This document shows positions 33,801-47,424 of a stretch of DNA of 64,000 bases, one piece after another. Source of the stretch: Bactericera cockerelli (Eukaryota; Arthropoda; Insecta; Hemiptera; Triozidae); the NCBI GenBank assembly GCA_024516035.1, contig JAMCCL010000057.1, positions 57,690-121,689 on the forward strand, given 5' to 3'. Numbering within the stretch: position 1 is the first letter of the stretch; each line of letters starts with the position of its first letter. The position numbers were made by a program, and so were the translations under genes. The notes under the pieces are model-generated. The model saw only the letters and a program-made list of their open reading frames with translations, did no database searches and was not told where the DNA came from.

Positions 33801-36800
33801 ATAAATGGGAAGAAACTTGGTCATAGTTTACCACATTTGTAGTGGCACGCGGTCAGGACACCACAACTCAGTGTATGAGTCGGGTAGTTCTACAATGTAG
33901 ATGTAGTCAGCTGGTGTGAGTACATATACATTATGTGAGCATTCACAGTGAACAACTTACTCTCTTAGTTGTGTGGATGCGAACTTGGACAAGATTGGGG
34001 TAAATTTTAGTGAGATGACTTCGATAGTGACTCATTTAGTAGCAGCATCAGTGACTGATGGTCTTTGTATTATATGTGGGTATCACGTGTGAGAACATTT
34101 ACTTTCACGGTCACAGCAAGATAGTCTCTTATTAGCTTGTGGTAGTGGGCGTGACACTAACGTCATCTACACTTTACACAGATATTAACGCTCTAAAGTG
34201 TGAGATGACGTTGATATAGATTACCACTTACATTGGAAGGGTACAGTGTAATTACAACACGTCCATGTTGTTCTATAGTGTGGGTTCTGACTGTTGTGCG
34301 CTAAGGACGAGGGTGGTGTGTTCATACAGACCTACATTATTCAACAGAGTATCTAGTCTAGAGTGTGTCAATTCCTTAGGGAGCATAGTGATCACTGTCG
34401 TTGTTTTTTACACATCATGCTGATCTGATGTCTTAAGTGTAGATAAGGTTTAAGGATGATTCAACATTTTGTGATCTATTATGAAAGGATTCTTGTGCAA
34501 CACTGAAAAACTCAGTATAGCGAGGAGGTGTATGAGTATGGTACAAGTTGTACTTTTGATACAGGTAGCGTATGTTCGATACACCTACTAGGTGTAGAGT
34601 CAAGGGTGAAAGAGAGAGACTTTCTTTCACATTTATAGTAGCGAGATACTTCACATTGGATATGTGAGTAATAAAACATGCTAAGGAGAGACGTTAGGAG
34701 TATCGATCGGTGAGACAAGATGGACGACGTATATTGATATACGAGCGTGACAGATCTTTGTGTAAGTTTGAGTGTTTAGTTTTTTGCGATTCATAAATTG
34801 GTGACATCTTGAGTCAGACTATTTCTTTTTACAGACAACTCAACACTTGAGGACAGCCACGTGGACAGAGACGAGGTCTATAGAGAGTTGTAGGGACTGC
34901 GGTGTGGGAAGGATTGTAATTAGAGTGTGTATTGGTGGTATAGAGACACAGAGTGCTGTGACAGTTTTGTCAGAATATTGTAATATGTTCACTACGGTTA
35001 GTGGAGGATTGTGTACTGATGTTATAACTTTATATATATATAATCTATGTATCTCTATTCTGTTGGGATCCAAACATTCATGTTTGGTGGTGTGTGATTT
35101 AGAGCTACACAGTGTATTCTCTTCTCATTGGGATGTATGAGACATACATATATTTGGATATGTGTGGATGTTTACACATATCTTTGTTGTTTAATTACCA
35201 TTTAACAGAATAGTGATATATATTCTCTAGGACGTTAGCTTGTTGACACACAGCTTCAGGTATCTTATCTCTGGGTCTCGCTTACTGTGGGAGTTGCGTT
35301 GTGAGTGGTTAGAGGCTCTGAAGAGACAGCGTGACAGGATATTAGATAGTGTCGCACAACAGATTGTACTTTTACAGTATTGTTATGGTGGGGGATGGAG
35401 ATTGGGGTCACATAACAGAGGAATTACACGGTGAACGACAGATTGGGAGTGGGGAGATTGAGAGTATAGGATTGATAGAGTTGTGATGTATCATTTATAG
35501 TGGTCTTATACTGAAGTATTTTGGACAGAAGTTTTTGGGGTGTGGAAACTTTTGGAGTCATTACACATCTAGAACAGTATGTGTGTATATGGGGAAGCTG
35601 TCTATGAGGTAGAGAGAGAGTGACAGTGGCCTATACATGGGGGTATAATAGAGTATCAGGACACACTTGATAGGGCTGTAGTTGGACGCTGATACATCTT
35701 GCTCACATGGATCATAACTTTATTTGCAATTACAATTATTCAACTACAAGTTATAGAGGATTATGGGTTTTGAGTTGGATTTGTTTAGTAATGTTTTTGG
35801 TTTATGAGTTTGAGAGAGTTGATAATGTGTCAGTGGTGATTTTATGATTTGGGTAGGGAGTTTATACTGCTGTATCAACATCTACTTTAATTAGTATAAT
35901 AGATTAGATGGGCTGATAGACAAGTGGGGTACTATAGTAGTGTCAATTTTCTGTGTGAGACACAACACTGGGTCTTTAGTTTGATAACATGTTGGACACA
36001 AGTAGCGTTATAAGAAGTTACTACTTTTTCTTCTTATGTACAAACACAAATACTTATATCAAGAGTTATACATATATTGATCATTATATTTGGAAGTGTA
36101 GGTGGGAGCGCGGTATAGTTTAGTATTTTCTAGATAATATTAGTAGGAGTTTTCTCTGAGCTGTAGATGTTTTAAAGTTTCGATCTTCTCATAAGTGAAT
36201 TGGATACATGCGTTTTATGGATACAATTGCAAAAAGAATATGCACTTGGAGTATTGTTCAGACAGTTTGTATAGGCGTGGTTGTATTGTTGTGATTATGA
36301 CTTGGAGCGTGATTTAGAGACATCTATACTTCGATCTAATCAGGTGTATTTTACTAGATCTAGAATTTAAGTCGTGATGAGATGTTAGTTGGGCATGTAC
36401 ATTTGTCACAGTAAAGTGAGAGATCTTCGAGATTTATCTCTTTCAGGTAGAATTCTATATGGTATTGACATTACTCTGCTATGTAGATATGTCTACACAC
36501 ATACGCGGTGTATCTATGTACTTAAATGTTCTATAATAGTACACGGAGTGGCTGAGATGTGTCGATTAACACACGCGAGATCATATATTTAGTTCTAGAC
36601 TATGTTAATAAATTAAATTTTTATTGAAATTAATGGTAATGTATGGAGCATACTCAGACAGTTTTTATAGTATGATTTTTATATCTTCTCATCGATGTCA
36701 CACTATGGTGAGACATATCACAAATTTCATACTAATTAGATATCTATGTCGATATCAGGTATGAAAATAAGAGGTTTGTATTTTAAAAACTTAAAGTCTA

Positions 36801-39800
36801 TTAATTGTTGTTACAAATTAGTCTTTGACATCATACGTGATAAAGGTCTGTATTCATTTTCATTAGATAAAATAACATGTGTAAAAAAGAGAGCTTGTAT
36901 GCACTTCACAAAGCGTTTTCACTGTTACGATCAATCATCGATTACGAGATATAGTATCTTTGTGTAACAGAAAGTATCAAGCTAACAGAGTATAGATGCG
37001 TGCGTTCAAGAGTGGTTATCAGAATTTTAAGTTTAGAATCGTCTGAGGCACTCATGATATATGGAGGTATACACGATCTTGAGTGACAAACTAATAGGCG
37101 GAGGGCTCTACATATTATATTTTATGATCTCTCAGGATGATCTAAGTACACATGAGATTATAAACAAAATATATCTCTCACACATTATATTCAACATAGA
37201 GTCATTAAATTATGAGCTATCTATCACACATTAACAGATCTCAACATAACAACAAGATGATATGTTAGTGTCATTGCATGTGAGTATAGTCTTAACTCAT
37301 TAGTGGGGAAGAATGAAATTTTGTCAGAGGTACGTAATGAGACAGAGAGTGAGAGAATTCAACAACTACAGTATTCTACAATCATGTACAGTACATGCAG
37401 ACAGAGTATGCATCAATACGATCATACTGGCACAGACAATGTGAAGTTATTCTAGTGTACTATAACACATACACACACGAGGGTTAGGATATGTGACATA
37501 GTATATTATATTTGAGCTATGATTAATATTAGTCTACAAGTAATTGTGCGAGGTATTAAGTCAGTAGACAACAATTGAGGTGAGAGTGGTAGCCGAACTG
37601 TGGAATATAGCTTATATGTGTGAGTTGTAATATTCTTGGGTATCAGTCACCAGTGATAGCGTTGTTAAAAAACATTGACGGCGAAGAAATTATCACATGG
37701 ATGTATACAATCACTAGTTGAATTGTTACGAGTTTTCAACTTGGTTAATTAGGGTATGTTACCACTTTGAGAGTGTGATTATTATATGGCTGCACATATA
37801 ATTCACTTACATGAGGGGAGTTATGTGCGACTATCTGGAGATATACGTCTGTGATACTGGGATATAACTGGATTGTTATATCACTTTTGTAACTAATCAA
37901 CTTTATGTGTTGCGAGTCATTGTATGTAACGATCAACTAGTCATACTTTTAGATTGGAGTGAGTAAGAGTGTCTCACAATAGGAGATAGAGTTTGGTATT
38001 CTGGATCTGAGACAGTGTTTGGGTTGGTAGGTATGAGTGTCTTCATGTCCTATCGATGTGTGCACATAACAACGTCTGTGACGACATAGAAATGATGGGT
38101 GGTTATTGTTTCAGACAATCTACTTGAAGATGACGATAGTATTATGTATGTGTTTGAGTGGGAAAGTACATTATATTGTTCATTTATAGACTAGTATAAC
38201 TTATGGTGTAGATTTCACGCTAGTGATGAGAGAGGGATTCTGGGGTCAACGTTCTATTTACTTCTTATACTGTATTGAGATATTTTTGAACTTAGAAGTG
38301 TATGTTGCATAGTTTTTGATATGAAGACAGACTATATATCAGTAGTCAATCTCTTAGAGTTGACTGATCAGTTTAATGATCTCGAGTGGTTGTGCTAAGA
38401 TAGACTAGGGAGTAGTGTGGTAGTGCGAGTAACTTCAGAATTCACTTCATTACACTGTTCATTTGATTAGAGATTAATACAGACTAAAGTGGATTATGCA
38501 TCTCTTTGGGAGTGGTGTACACGTGAGTTTATATTAGAGGATGGTTTAATATGTTGCGTATAGAGAAGTAACGTTACGTGGATCGATGAATGAGGTTGTA
38601 GAGGTATTAGAGTAGAATTGTTATAGTGGGATGAGGTACGTTGGATGAGGATACTGTCTTATAGTTAGGAACACTGAATTGATAGCACATATCAACTACA
38701 GTAACTAACTCTATGAGATGAGACTAAAACCGCGTTTATAGTGTTTGTGTGTTATGATACTAGGATATACATGGTGAAGTATGTTATGTATTGTGGAGTG
38801 TTTTAGAATGTCTTGCGAGAGGTAATATAGATAAAGCAGTCAGTGTTATACTATTTATTCTAGTGACAACTGGTGTGACATGCACATAGAGACTGACTAG
38901 GCTGAGAGTGGTGTATGCTTACAACATACATGGAGTGGACACTCTGGTTGTCATCACAGGATCTCTTCACATAGGATTGCTGAAATACAACAAAGAGAGT
39001 CTAAGCGGACAACGTGTAATTGAATATTGGATTCGTGTTTGAGGAGAGCGTGGTGTCTTTTTGTCCGATGAGGGATAGTCTAGATGACTGACACACAACA
39101 TATGAGGAATTAGTATCGGTAACACGTGTGGTTACATGAATGAGCAGAGAGAGTTGTCTTAAGCAGATTAGGTGGATGTAATGGTCTAACTATTAGTCTT
39201 CTAGACACTGAGGGGTGTAATATAGTTTGGTATCTACACGTGGTAGTGTTAAACGTGCTCTACTTATAAAACTGGGACATTATACACACACATAGGGGGA
39301 CTTGCTGTGTGGTATCGTATATTAGATTCACACACATTATTTCTAGGTGCATCTGTATAGGTATATCCTTATTTTTCATTATTGTTTCACTTTAAAAGAA
39401 CATGAACATGATAGAGTATTAGAGCGTGTGACACTTTCACACACTGGGGAGTCATAGTGTAAGGACACATGATGATGAGACCAAGTCTATGATTGTAGGT
39501 ATAGAACTATATTTACATATAAACTATATGACAGTTTTAGGATGATCTGGGGGACTGATGAGAACTGTGCACAGGTATATGTCTAAGAATACAGAACTAA
39601 TGAATACACACATAAAAGCATGAGCTGAGTGGAGACACATAGTAGACAGTATACAGAGGATAGAGACAAGACATTGTGTTATCACAACGAGTAGTCAGGA
39701 AGCTGGGAACACTAGTCACACAGAGTTGCAGATAGGCGGTCTGGTAAGGTTTATGATTTGAGATCACAGGGTATGATTTAATTGTACTGTTATATTTATA

Positions 39801-42800
39801 GGTAGAGTATCTCTGTAGTCAGATTGATGTTAATGGGAGGCTATAGATATTAGTCACTGAACGGATACGCATTTGTGATAAGGATGGGTTATGGATAACA
39901 TGATGCTCATCTGTTACTACTAGCATCTAGATGTGTCATTCAACTTTATGTACAAACATTGTTGTATGTCGAAATGGCACTGTAAGTATCTGGTTGGGGT
40001 ATGTGAGTGTGCGTTGTTTGAGGTATTACTGTGGTGTATGTGATTACTGAACTGTAACAGAGACTGATCATGGGTGTCTTTTTACACATTATTATGGGTC
40101 ATAGTTAGGTACCACAAAGGGAGGGAGACAGTACAGTGCGCAGATAAATTTTATGGGAGGACGTAAGTTTAAAGGGTGAGTACGCATTTATTTGTATATG
40201 TAGTTATATCTCAGGAGTGAGTTCAATCACTCTATTTTTGACTTGTTTGTAGTCAGTGTATCATTGTTGTTCAGAGCAAAGTTAATTAGTGTGAGGATAG
40301 AATTATCGAGACATAAATGAGGACATGAGGGGTGTGGGGCCACGGACTCAAGTGACAACACACACAAAATTCATTTTGAGAGTCTGGTATGTGTGTCTAG
40401 TTTAGTATTTACTTGTGTCTCTGTAGACGGAGTATACACACAAGGTACACAACTACTTCAAACTTCAGGGTGTAGATGAATTAGAGTGGATGACATAAGA
40501 AGGCTGAGTGGTGTATGTGGGTGTGTGTATATCATATTATTTTGTATTTTTTGTATTTGATTTAGGAATATCAGGTCATTTGTATCTTGTATATATGTTA
40601 TCTTATGATCAGTATTATTCTAGTGGAATTAGTGATAGGGCTGGGGAGGAATAGTGAGAATTATACTACTGTGACGTGCGTGCGGGTACACAGGGATAAG
40701 GTCTCTTGTGCATTGGTATGTGATATTTATTAATTGTGTAGAATGCGTCAAAGCTACAGGTGTGTTGTGTATTGAGTAGAGTATCATGGCCGTGGGTCGG
40801 GACATGTATTATAACGGTAGGTCACTCAAAGTAGTAGTATCTCACATAACGTTACGAACATGGCACAGGTGAACATATACATTGTAGTCTCAGACTTGGG
40901 GTAAGGTGTGGAGAGATTCATATACACGGGAGGGCTTCATGTGCAGCTGGACACGGTGTACTAGTAGTGAACACATTGTGAATCAGGATTGGTGGTTCAC
41001 TCTACACGATCAGGACGGTGTAGTTTAGAGAGGTTTCTAGGTAGATTATAGTGTGTGGATATGCTCTCGAGGAGCGCATCATGACACTGTAGAGCATTAG
41101 CAATGGAGCTCTTTAGAACACTGTTATGATATAATTTTTTAGTGGATATAGAGACACACACACACGTTTGTATGGCGTGATTATTACTGTACTAAGAGTA
41201 TCAAGAGTGGTTAAGCGGACACTACAACATGTGCATACACAATTCAAGGTGATCACGACGGCATTACATGAGTGGGCATGAGTTGTATAGAGATAGAGAT
41301 CTAAGTGATGATGATCTCATCATTTTAGTTGTGTAGGATTGTATACACATGATGTATGTTGTTTATTTGATATTATTAGTCTTGAAAACAGGTGCAGTTA
41401 CATACAACTTATGATTATCGCTTATGTCAACAGAGGGAGAAAAGCATTAGGAGTATATAGTTAACCGAGGTCATGAGAACGGTCACTCTGTTGGGGTGTG
41501 ATGATTGTTTCAGACACAATAAATACTTTCAGAATTTTTTATGCGACACACTACGTGCACGGGGATGTATTATATAGGAGTATGATATGCGATTGGTATT
41601 GTACACACATCAGTGGGTGTGTGATACTAATGATTTTTTCTGATGCACTACAGATTCATCTGGTGTATGTATCCACATATAGTACTTTGTAGGAACATGT
41701 ATGTTAGGACATTAACCACACTGAGAGGTCTATTATTATGATTGGGGATCTGGGGAGGGTGAAGAGAAATAGATGGGTGGTGGTCTAGTGAGTTACTTGT
41801 TATGGATAGTCACAATTATCATCTAGTGTAACACAATTTATCACTTTGATCTGTAGTGGTTGTATACTGTATACACTAGAGTGAGTTTATTATCTGAGGC
41901 GGAGTTGTGTATTAGGTAGGCAGTTATGTGGGCGCATTGACAGGCAGAATTTTGATTAGTGGTGTCTAGGTGCAAAGTTCACAAGTATCACACTTCTGAC
42001 ACACAACATATTTCAGTATTTTTGTGTTTGTGTGCAGAGAGATGGTAGTTATTTGATTACTAGATTACACTATGTAATGAATTGTAACAACATGATTCAG
42101 GTATCTGTCTAATTAGTACAACATTCTTGTAACAAGTGGGATCTCTCATGATTTTTATGTCTCTTGGGGAGAGAGAGTAGAGAAGATTAGGGTTGGTGCT
42201 CATCGCGGAGATGTGGTGGACTGCAACACATAGGTGTGTGTGAAATAAACATAGGCAATCTGGAGGAGAGGGTATCTGCATCACGCTAGGAGTGTGCGAG
42301 GGCGCATGAGGGATATGACATATTCTCAATGCTACGTAGTTGGGGCACGTTTACAATTGGATCTCTTGACGGGCACACAGAGACTAGCGATATTTCTTGT
42401 GACATACTTAGACACTGTAAGGAGGAACCGGGTTTTGGTAGAAGTGGAGAGTGCGCGAGTCTCAGGTAACTGAATGGTGTATGTACCAACTTTGAGTCAA
42501 TATTCAGCAGCTGCGAGATTAGATAGACATGTAGTTATTAGTTGAGATGGACATTGATGTATGTGAGTACGATAATAGGTGATGAAGTATTATGGATACA
42601 CGTGAGTAGGAGACTGGTGTTTTATTTTCACACAAGGATTTCTGAGTAACACTGCGGTTGACTCTAGACTATGCGTGAGGAGGTGCGATTTGATTATATT
42701 TGTTGGTATATGTGGAGTTTTTCTCCGATATGAGGATATGTACATTATATTATATTTAGATAAGCACTACACAACTGGTGACTTGTCATACTGGATTAAC

Positions 42801-43317
42801 TACTTATTAGAGTATATGGAGGGTTCATATTACGTGACATATTATGGGATATAGGATATACACACGTTTTAGGTGGCAAGACTTTCTGATTTTATCACTG
42901 TTACACACTTGGTGACGGTATTCTGTGGGCAATTCATTATAGTGACACATTATTGACTGGGCTCTTCTATTATATTGGTAGAGTTATATTGAGGTAATGT
43001 GGTAGGGTTGTCTGTCTATATGGAGGGTAGACACATCGCTAGCTCTTAATATACTTATACGAGTGGGGGCATTATTCTACATGAGCTCAACTATGTTGTT
43101 AGGTGTATACTGTCTAGTGACTTATCATGCATGAATTCATTGTTGTTGGACATATCTATTCTAATTGTGTGTACTGGACAGCATTACTTATACAGTGGGT
43201 ATCGATTAGTATGGTAAGTGACTAATCAACATGTTTGATCATCTTAGGTGTGATTCTGGAAGAGGAACAACTATTTAGGATCACGCATTTAGTGGAATCA
43301 CAACAGACTACAGATTA
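24851..43317. other. Anomalous 18.5-kb low-information block
   Basis: The block has no frame longer than about 107 codons, none with a motif, and none of the SINE, Helitron, mariner or G repeats that are frequent on both sides. Homopolymers over six bases are rare (one A-run near 27298). Alternating dinucleotides such as GTGT, ATAT, AGAG and CACA are over-abundant. Composition is strand-asymmetric in blocks: 25.0-26.0 kb is poor in G, 26.0-27.0 kb poor in C, and much of 28-43 kb rich in T and G. Small patches near 27.05-27.3 and 27.9-28.1 kb look more normal. The likeliest explanation is failed base calling or a misassembled low-quality read, not a gene-bearing region. Confidence 0.7.
32515..32707. 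other. 193-bp stretch without C
   Basis: Direct reading finds no C on the plus strand between 32515 and 32707, although G is common. It is an early, shorter example of the C-free tract at 43318-43965. Confidence 0.9.
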
Positions 43318-43965
43318 ATTATTGGAGTTGGTATTGTTAATATTAATTATTTATTAATGGAGTAGTTGTGATGTATTTAAGTATTTAGTTTTAGTATTGT
43401 ATGTTGATATTGTAAGTGTTTTATTTGGTTTTATATATAGTAAATTTTTGTTTAAAAAAAAATTTATTAAGGTTTGAATTGTGTTCTATAGGTGGAGGAA
43501 TGTGGTATAATTTGGATTTATAATGGATATAGATTTTAAAAATAATAGTTTATAGTTTGAATTGTGTGGGTTAGGAAGGATTTTAAATATAGGTTTTTTT
43601 GATTAATTTGGTTGTAATTTGAAGATAAGATTTTTTTTTAATATTTTATGATTATGTGGTTGGTGGGGTTGATTTGGGTGTGGGTGTGTGGGGGATTGTT
43701 TTTTTTTATTATTAATTTGTATATAAATGAAATTGGGGGTGGAGTGTGGAGTGTGGTGGGTTTTTTTTAGTTTTGGATTATTTTTAAAAATATTTTTTAA
43801 GATGTTTGTTTGTTAGTTAGTTGGGTTTTTATTGTTTGGTTAATTTGTTAAATTGTTTTTTTTTTGTTTTATTATTTTTGTATGTGGATTGGAATTTATA
43901 ATATATGGAAATAGATGTGATAGTGGGAATGAAGTAAGATGATTGAGATAAATTATATGGTTATT
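43318..43965. other. Nearly C-free tract
   Basis: Only one C (43475) occurs on the plus strand in about 650 bases, while G, T and A are all abundant. Homopolymers reappear here, unlike in the preceding block. No coding potential, tRNA-like structure or repeat family is visible. Normal composition resumes abruptly at about 43970. Confidence 0.92.
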
Positions 43966-44002
43966 CCTATTTCATTTATTAATTATTAAATTGCCAGAAA
44001 GC

Positions 44003-44151
44003 ATGGCGGCTCAACACAGCGGCCACACCGTGACGGCGGCTGGGCCGTAGTCAACAAGGAGAAGCGGTCCGCCCGAGCGCCCAGTCCCCCAAGATCATGT
44101 TTCACCACCAAAGGGGGTGACCAAGTCCCCCTCAGACGGTCCGCCTCACAG
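44003..44151 (+). CDS. Putative first coding exon of an unidentified gene
   Basis: ATG at 44003 in the context AGCATGGCGG opens MAAQHSGHTVTAAG. A one-base shift then leads to AVVNKEKRSARAPSPPRS and a further reading to KGGDQVPLRRSASQ, ending at a donor-like CAG followed by GTAAAC (GT at 44152). The GC-rich, serine/arginine/proline-rich peptide resembles a disordered N-terminus. I do not recognise the protein. The frame break near 44030 is most simply a consensus indel. Other GC-rich islands with splice-like edges follow on the same strand up to 55.7 kb. Confidence 0.4.
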
Positions 44152-44589
44152 GTAAACTGACAATTTCAGCAAGGTCATTTTCACCACCAAGGGGGATCAG
44201 CTGACCTCCAATCCTAATGGGCTGTGATTGGTTGATATTCCCGCAAAAGAGCGTGTTAAGGTATAGTGACCACTAGATAAATCTAATCCTGTATTCATAA
44301 TTTGGCCTCAAGTCTCTCATGACGTCCGCCTCAAAGGTAAAGTTCACGGCCCGAACGACCTGTCCATCACAAGTATAAAGCACCTTACAGGAAAAGTAAA
44401 GGTAAAGTTTCTATTTCAGCAAGATCTTAATAATATTATCAGAGGTGAGCAACATTATGAAAGTAAATTTGATGTTGGCATAAATTGAAGGGTCTCTATT
44501 TTGGGAAGTACATTTTCTCTCATATTATCGTTTGAGCAACAAACACAATAGAACTTTCTCTAATCCCACCCTTCTGTCCTCCTCCCCAG
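44152..44589. other. Putative intron 1
   Basis: It contains a second, diverged TTTTCACCACCAAGGGGGAT near 44179 and GTCCGCCTCAAAGGTAAAG near 44323, both echoing the end of the preceding putative exon. This suggests a small local duplication. No other feature is visible. Confidence 0.35.
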
Positions 44590-44935
44590 AGAGCCACATG
44601 GTGAACGGCACAACCACCTCCCACTGAAAATGATCTCCTCCTCTTCGTCCTCCAGCAAGGACAACGAGCGCGGATATCGACGCCATGTTTGGATTTAGAC
44701 CTGAGTGAATTGGACACCTCGCCGACAGCACGTCTGTGTCCCAGCAGAACAACGAGGCCATCAATCGCCAAGTACAAAAACCCGGATGTCTCGAGAACCT
44801 GGTTGGCGTGATGACGCGAACTAGCGGCGAACAAGTAAAGCGTTGCCCCAGCGGTGCTCGCAAAAAACAACGATCAGATGATCCAAGGCTTAGGACCGTG
44901 CCCACTCATGGACACGAACTTGGATAACTCTCTAT
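44590..44935 (+). CDS. Putative exon, frame broken
   Basis: A pyrimidine-rich CTGTCCTCCTCCCCAG acceptor (AG at 44588-44589) precedes it and a GTAAGA donor follows at 44936. The first frame gives KMISSSSSSSKDNERGYRR; a second gives LDLSELDTSPTARL; a third gives QQNNEAINRQVQKPG and then TRTSGEQVKRCPSG up to a stop close to the donor. The pieces together cover the island, which fits a coding exon with two or three uncorrected indels. Minus-strand frames of 116 and 126 codons also cross the island, so the strand choice rests on the splice motifs. Function unknown. Confidence 0.38.
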
Positions 44936-45833
44936 GTAAGAATTTCATTCTTTTTAAACCCCGGGATCAGTACGGTTCCGGTTTTGATAACATATCCAGT
45001 ACACGGTAACGTATACGATGTGAGAGAAATCTCTCACAACTGTACTGAATGCGGTTAAGAATATGGGTTTACAATAACCAAGAGAATCTTTAGTAAATCT
45101 TATGCATCCTAGGTAATTTGTCATTACTGGTGATAAAGCTATCAATGAATACATGAAAATAATTAATGTAATCAAGGAGTGAATGAGAGTGGGAAATTTT
45201 TCTATTAGATAAGAATCCTCAGAGTTATACTCGTATATTAACTTAGTTATAGACACAAAACGATGTCATACATTTATCAAACTTGCCAAAGCAAAATTTT
45301 TGCAGTCACGGTCCATTGCTCGAACAATGATACATCAATCCGTAGAAGCAGATGAAGACCTTAGTTGCTAGAATTTTCTTCTAATACATTGGAAAGACGG
45401 GAAATTTCCCAAAAGATGTTCTATGCCAGATTTTTAAGTTAGATAGTTTACTCCAATCCAAAAATCTGTCCATTGGTAACACAGAAATATTTTATTACCA
45501 CCAACACAAATCCTCTAAAAACTTCTTTCCATTAGCGTGAGGAATACTATAGGATTCAATACCATGCCTCATTACACAAATATATTTCAATGGTAAAATA
45601 TTTCTTCAACTCACTACCGAAAGAAGCGGCCTCAGAAGCTCGAGCTATAGCCCCTCGTATGGGCCTGTTATAACATTTGTATCAGGAACTGATGCGAGCG
45701 AGATTGGGCAAACAACAACTACAACAGAACACAATCGTTCTAAGAAGCTTGCTGTTTGATGGCATTAAACAGTGTATATAACTATGGAAAAGAAAAACCC
45801 AGAGCAACATTTCCTACATCTATGGCTCTGCAG
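44936..45833. other. Putative intron, no separate gene
   Basis: AT-rich. The region near 45690-45755 (CAACAACTACAACAGAACAC, TGTTTGATGGC) resembles a decayed SINE E end, too weak to call. No other feature is visible. Confidence 0.35.
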
Positions 45834-46054
45834 CAACGCCCTCAGGAACTGCGGAGGCAAAAGGACCTGCACATGCAGCAACTGTGTGGTCAAGGACCCG
45901 TAGCAGCAGTACTCCAGTCCCCGCCCTCCTTGAGCATGCCTGACCACCTGAGAAAACATGGGACCACGTGGTGGAGAGGGGCTTGGACAAGGTCATTCAG
46001 GCGCATGCTCCTGCACAAGACCAACACGGAAGAGCACTTCGCGGGTGGGGACTG
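45834..46054 (+). CDS. Putative exon, frame uncertain
   Basis: TATGGCTCTGCAG looks like an acceptor and CTG followed by GTGAGG (GT at 46055) like a donor. One frame is open throughout and includes QRPQELRRQKDLHMQQLCGQ; a second gives WDHVVERGLDKVIQAHAPAQ in the 3' half and looks more protein-like there, implying a frameshift near 45955. The island is GC-rich against AT-rich flanks. No domain recognised. Confidence 0.38.
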
Positions 46055-47424
46055 GTGAGGTTGAAATTTTTTTTAGAGGTAAATATTTTTGCTACAAAGG
46101 CTTACAAAATGAAATAAAGAGGTGCTATTGTTTAAACCTGTTGTCATAATGGGACTGACCTGACTTGCGCTGACCAAGTCTAAATAAAGCACTACTTATA
46201 CATAGACTTACATCCATACTGAGGGACAAGGTTGTTGTTGTTGTATGTTGTGTAATCCAGCTTGCTAAAGCTGGAGGGGTGAGTGATGGTCATCCCCAGC
46301 CAACTTTCTTTCAAAGTTGGCTCGTCCCTGAACACAAATTTCTATGTGCGATCAACACCCATCATGAAGGAACTTTAAATTTTATGCTTACATAAGGCTT
46401 ACATAGGTACAAAACTGAGGGACAGGTGAGTGTAGATATGGCAAAGGCGTCTTTTGTAGAAACTCAGAGACCATTTATCATAGATAAGCCAGAACCAACT
46501 GGGTACTTGTTTGAATAGAAAAATCCACATTACATTTTTAATAGATAAAAGTTGATTAAGATAAAGGATTAGATAAAAAAGGATAAAAAATAATTAGATT
46601 AAAGAACACTGAAAAAAACATGTTTACGATTAATACATAGTACCAATGACACAACTCATAGTAAAAATTTGAATGACCTCTGCAGTTACAGTTAACGAGT
46701 TCAAACACTTTGATTTCTTGCAAAAATAACCTAAAATTAGACATTTTTCGATATTTTTTCTATTCCCTGGTGCACTTCATCAACAATTGTATCCTGTATG
46801 CAATGTAATCATGTGAGCACCTGTTTTAAGCACAGTGAAGGACCAGTAGTGACGTCCAACAGCCTAGGGATGAATTGGACAGGGTGCTCTTTGATGCAGG
46901 AAAGAAATGACATCGAGACTCTGAGGCATGTGCGGGCTCGCCCTAGCCAACTAGGCTCTTAACGGAGGAGATATGCAACAAATAAGGCTGTGGAACACAC
47001 ACTTAAAACTAACATGCCACTAAGCACACTCAAAGAATGGTGAGAGTGAAGTTCAATACATGTTAAATACGCAATAATTACAAAACGGAGCTATATCAAA
47101 ATAGTTTTAGCCTAGATGGGACTCCAGTTTCGACCCTTTGTGAAACTACCCAAGAACAAAAGGTAATATCGAAATCATTCCATAGCTTTTGTTTTACATG
47201 TATTTTAGAAGTAGGTGTTTTTTTCCAAATCGTGTAATGAATGAAAGTTAGTGAGAATCTCGGAATCAATGACAATAATGCTGTCATAATTTAGTACCTA
47301 TCAGTGGGCTGATAACAGGTTCTAAGACTATACTTTTGAGCGAAAGATGTGTTAATGCTCGAATTCCCATGTTAGCAATCACTCACATTTACTAATTCAG
47401 AAACTTTTATCTTAATTTTCCTAG
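46055..47424. other. Putative intron with repeat F
   Basis: AT-rich, with a repeat F copy at 46262-46372. A GTTGTTGTTGTTG run lies at about 46231-46245. No coding island seen. Confidence 0.35.
46262..46372 (+). repeat. Dispersed repeat F
   Basis: AAAGCTGGAGGGGTGAGTGA, TGGTCATCCCCAGCCAACTT, CAAAGTTGGCTCGT, then AATTTCTATGTGCGATCAA, as in the copy at 12028-12134. CCAACTTT and AAAGTTGG can pair as a hairpin. Confidence 0.6.

Noticed and set aside
24851..43317. Bacterial or viral contamination, or a large new mobile element
   Set aside because: A bacterial or viral segment of 18 kb would show long dense reading frames; none exists. No terminal repeats or integrase-like frames were found.
44520..44905. 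Minus-strand frames of 116 and 126 codons
   Set aside because: Two different frames are open at once over a GC-rich island whose plus-strand edges look like splice sites; I prefer the plus strand, without certainty.
45650..45755. SINE E copy
   Set aside because: Only a short, gapped similarity to the E 3' part; too weak to annotate.
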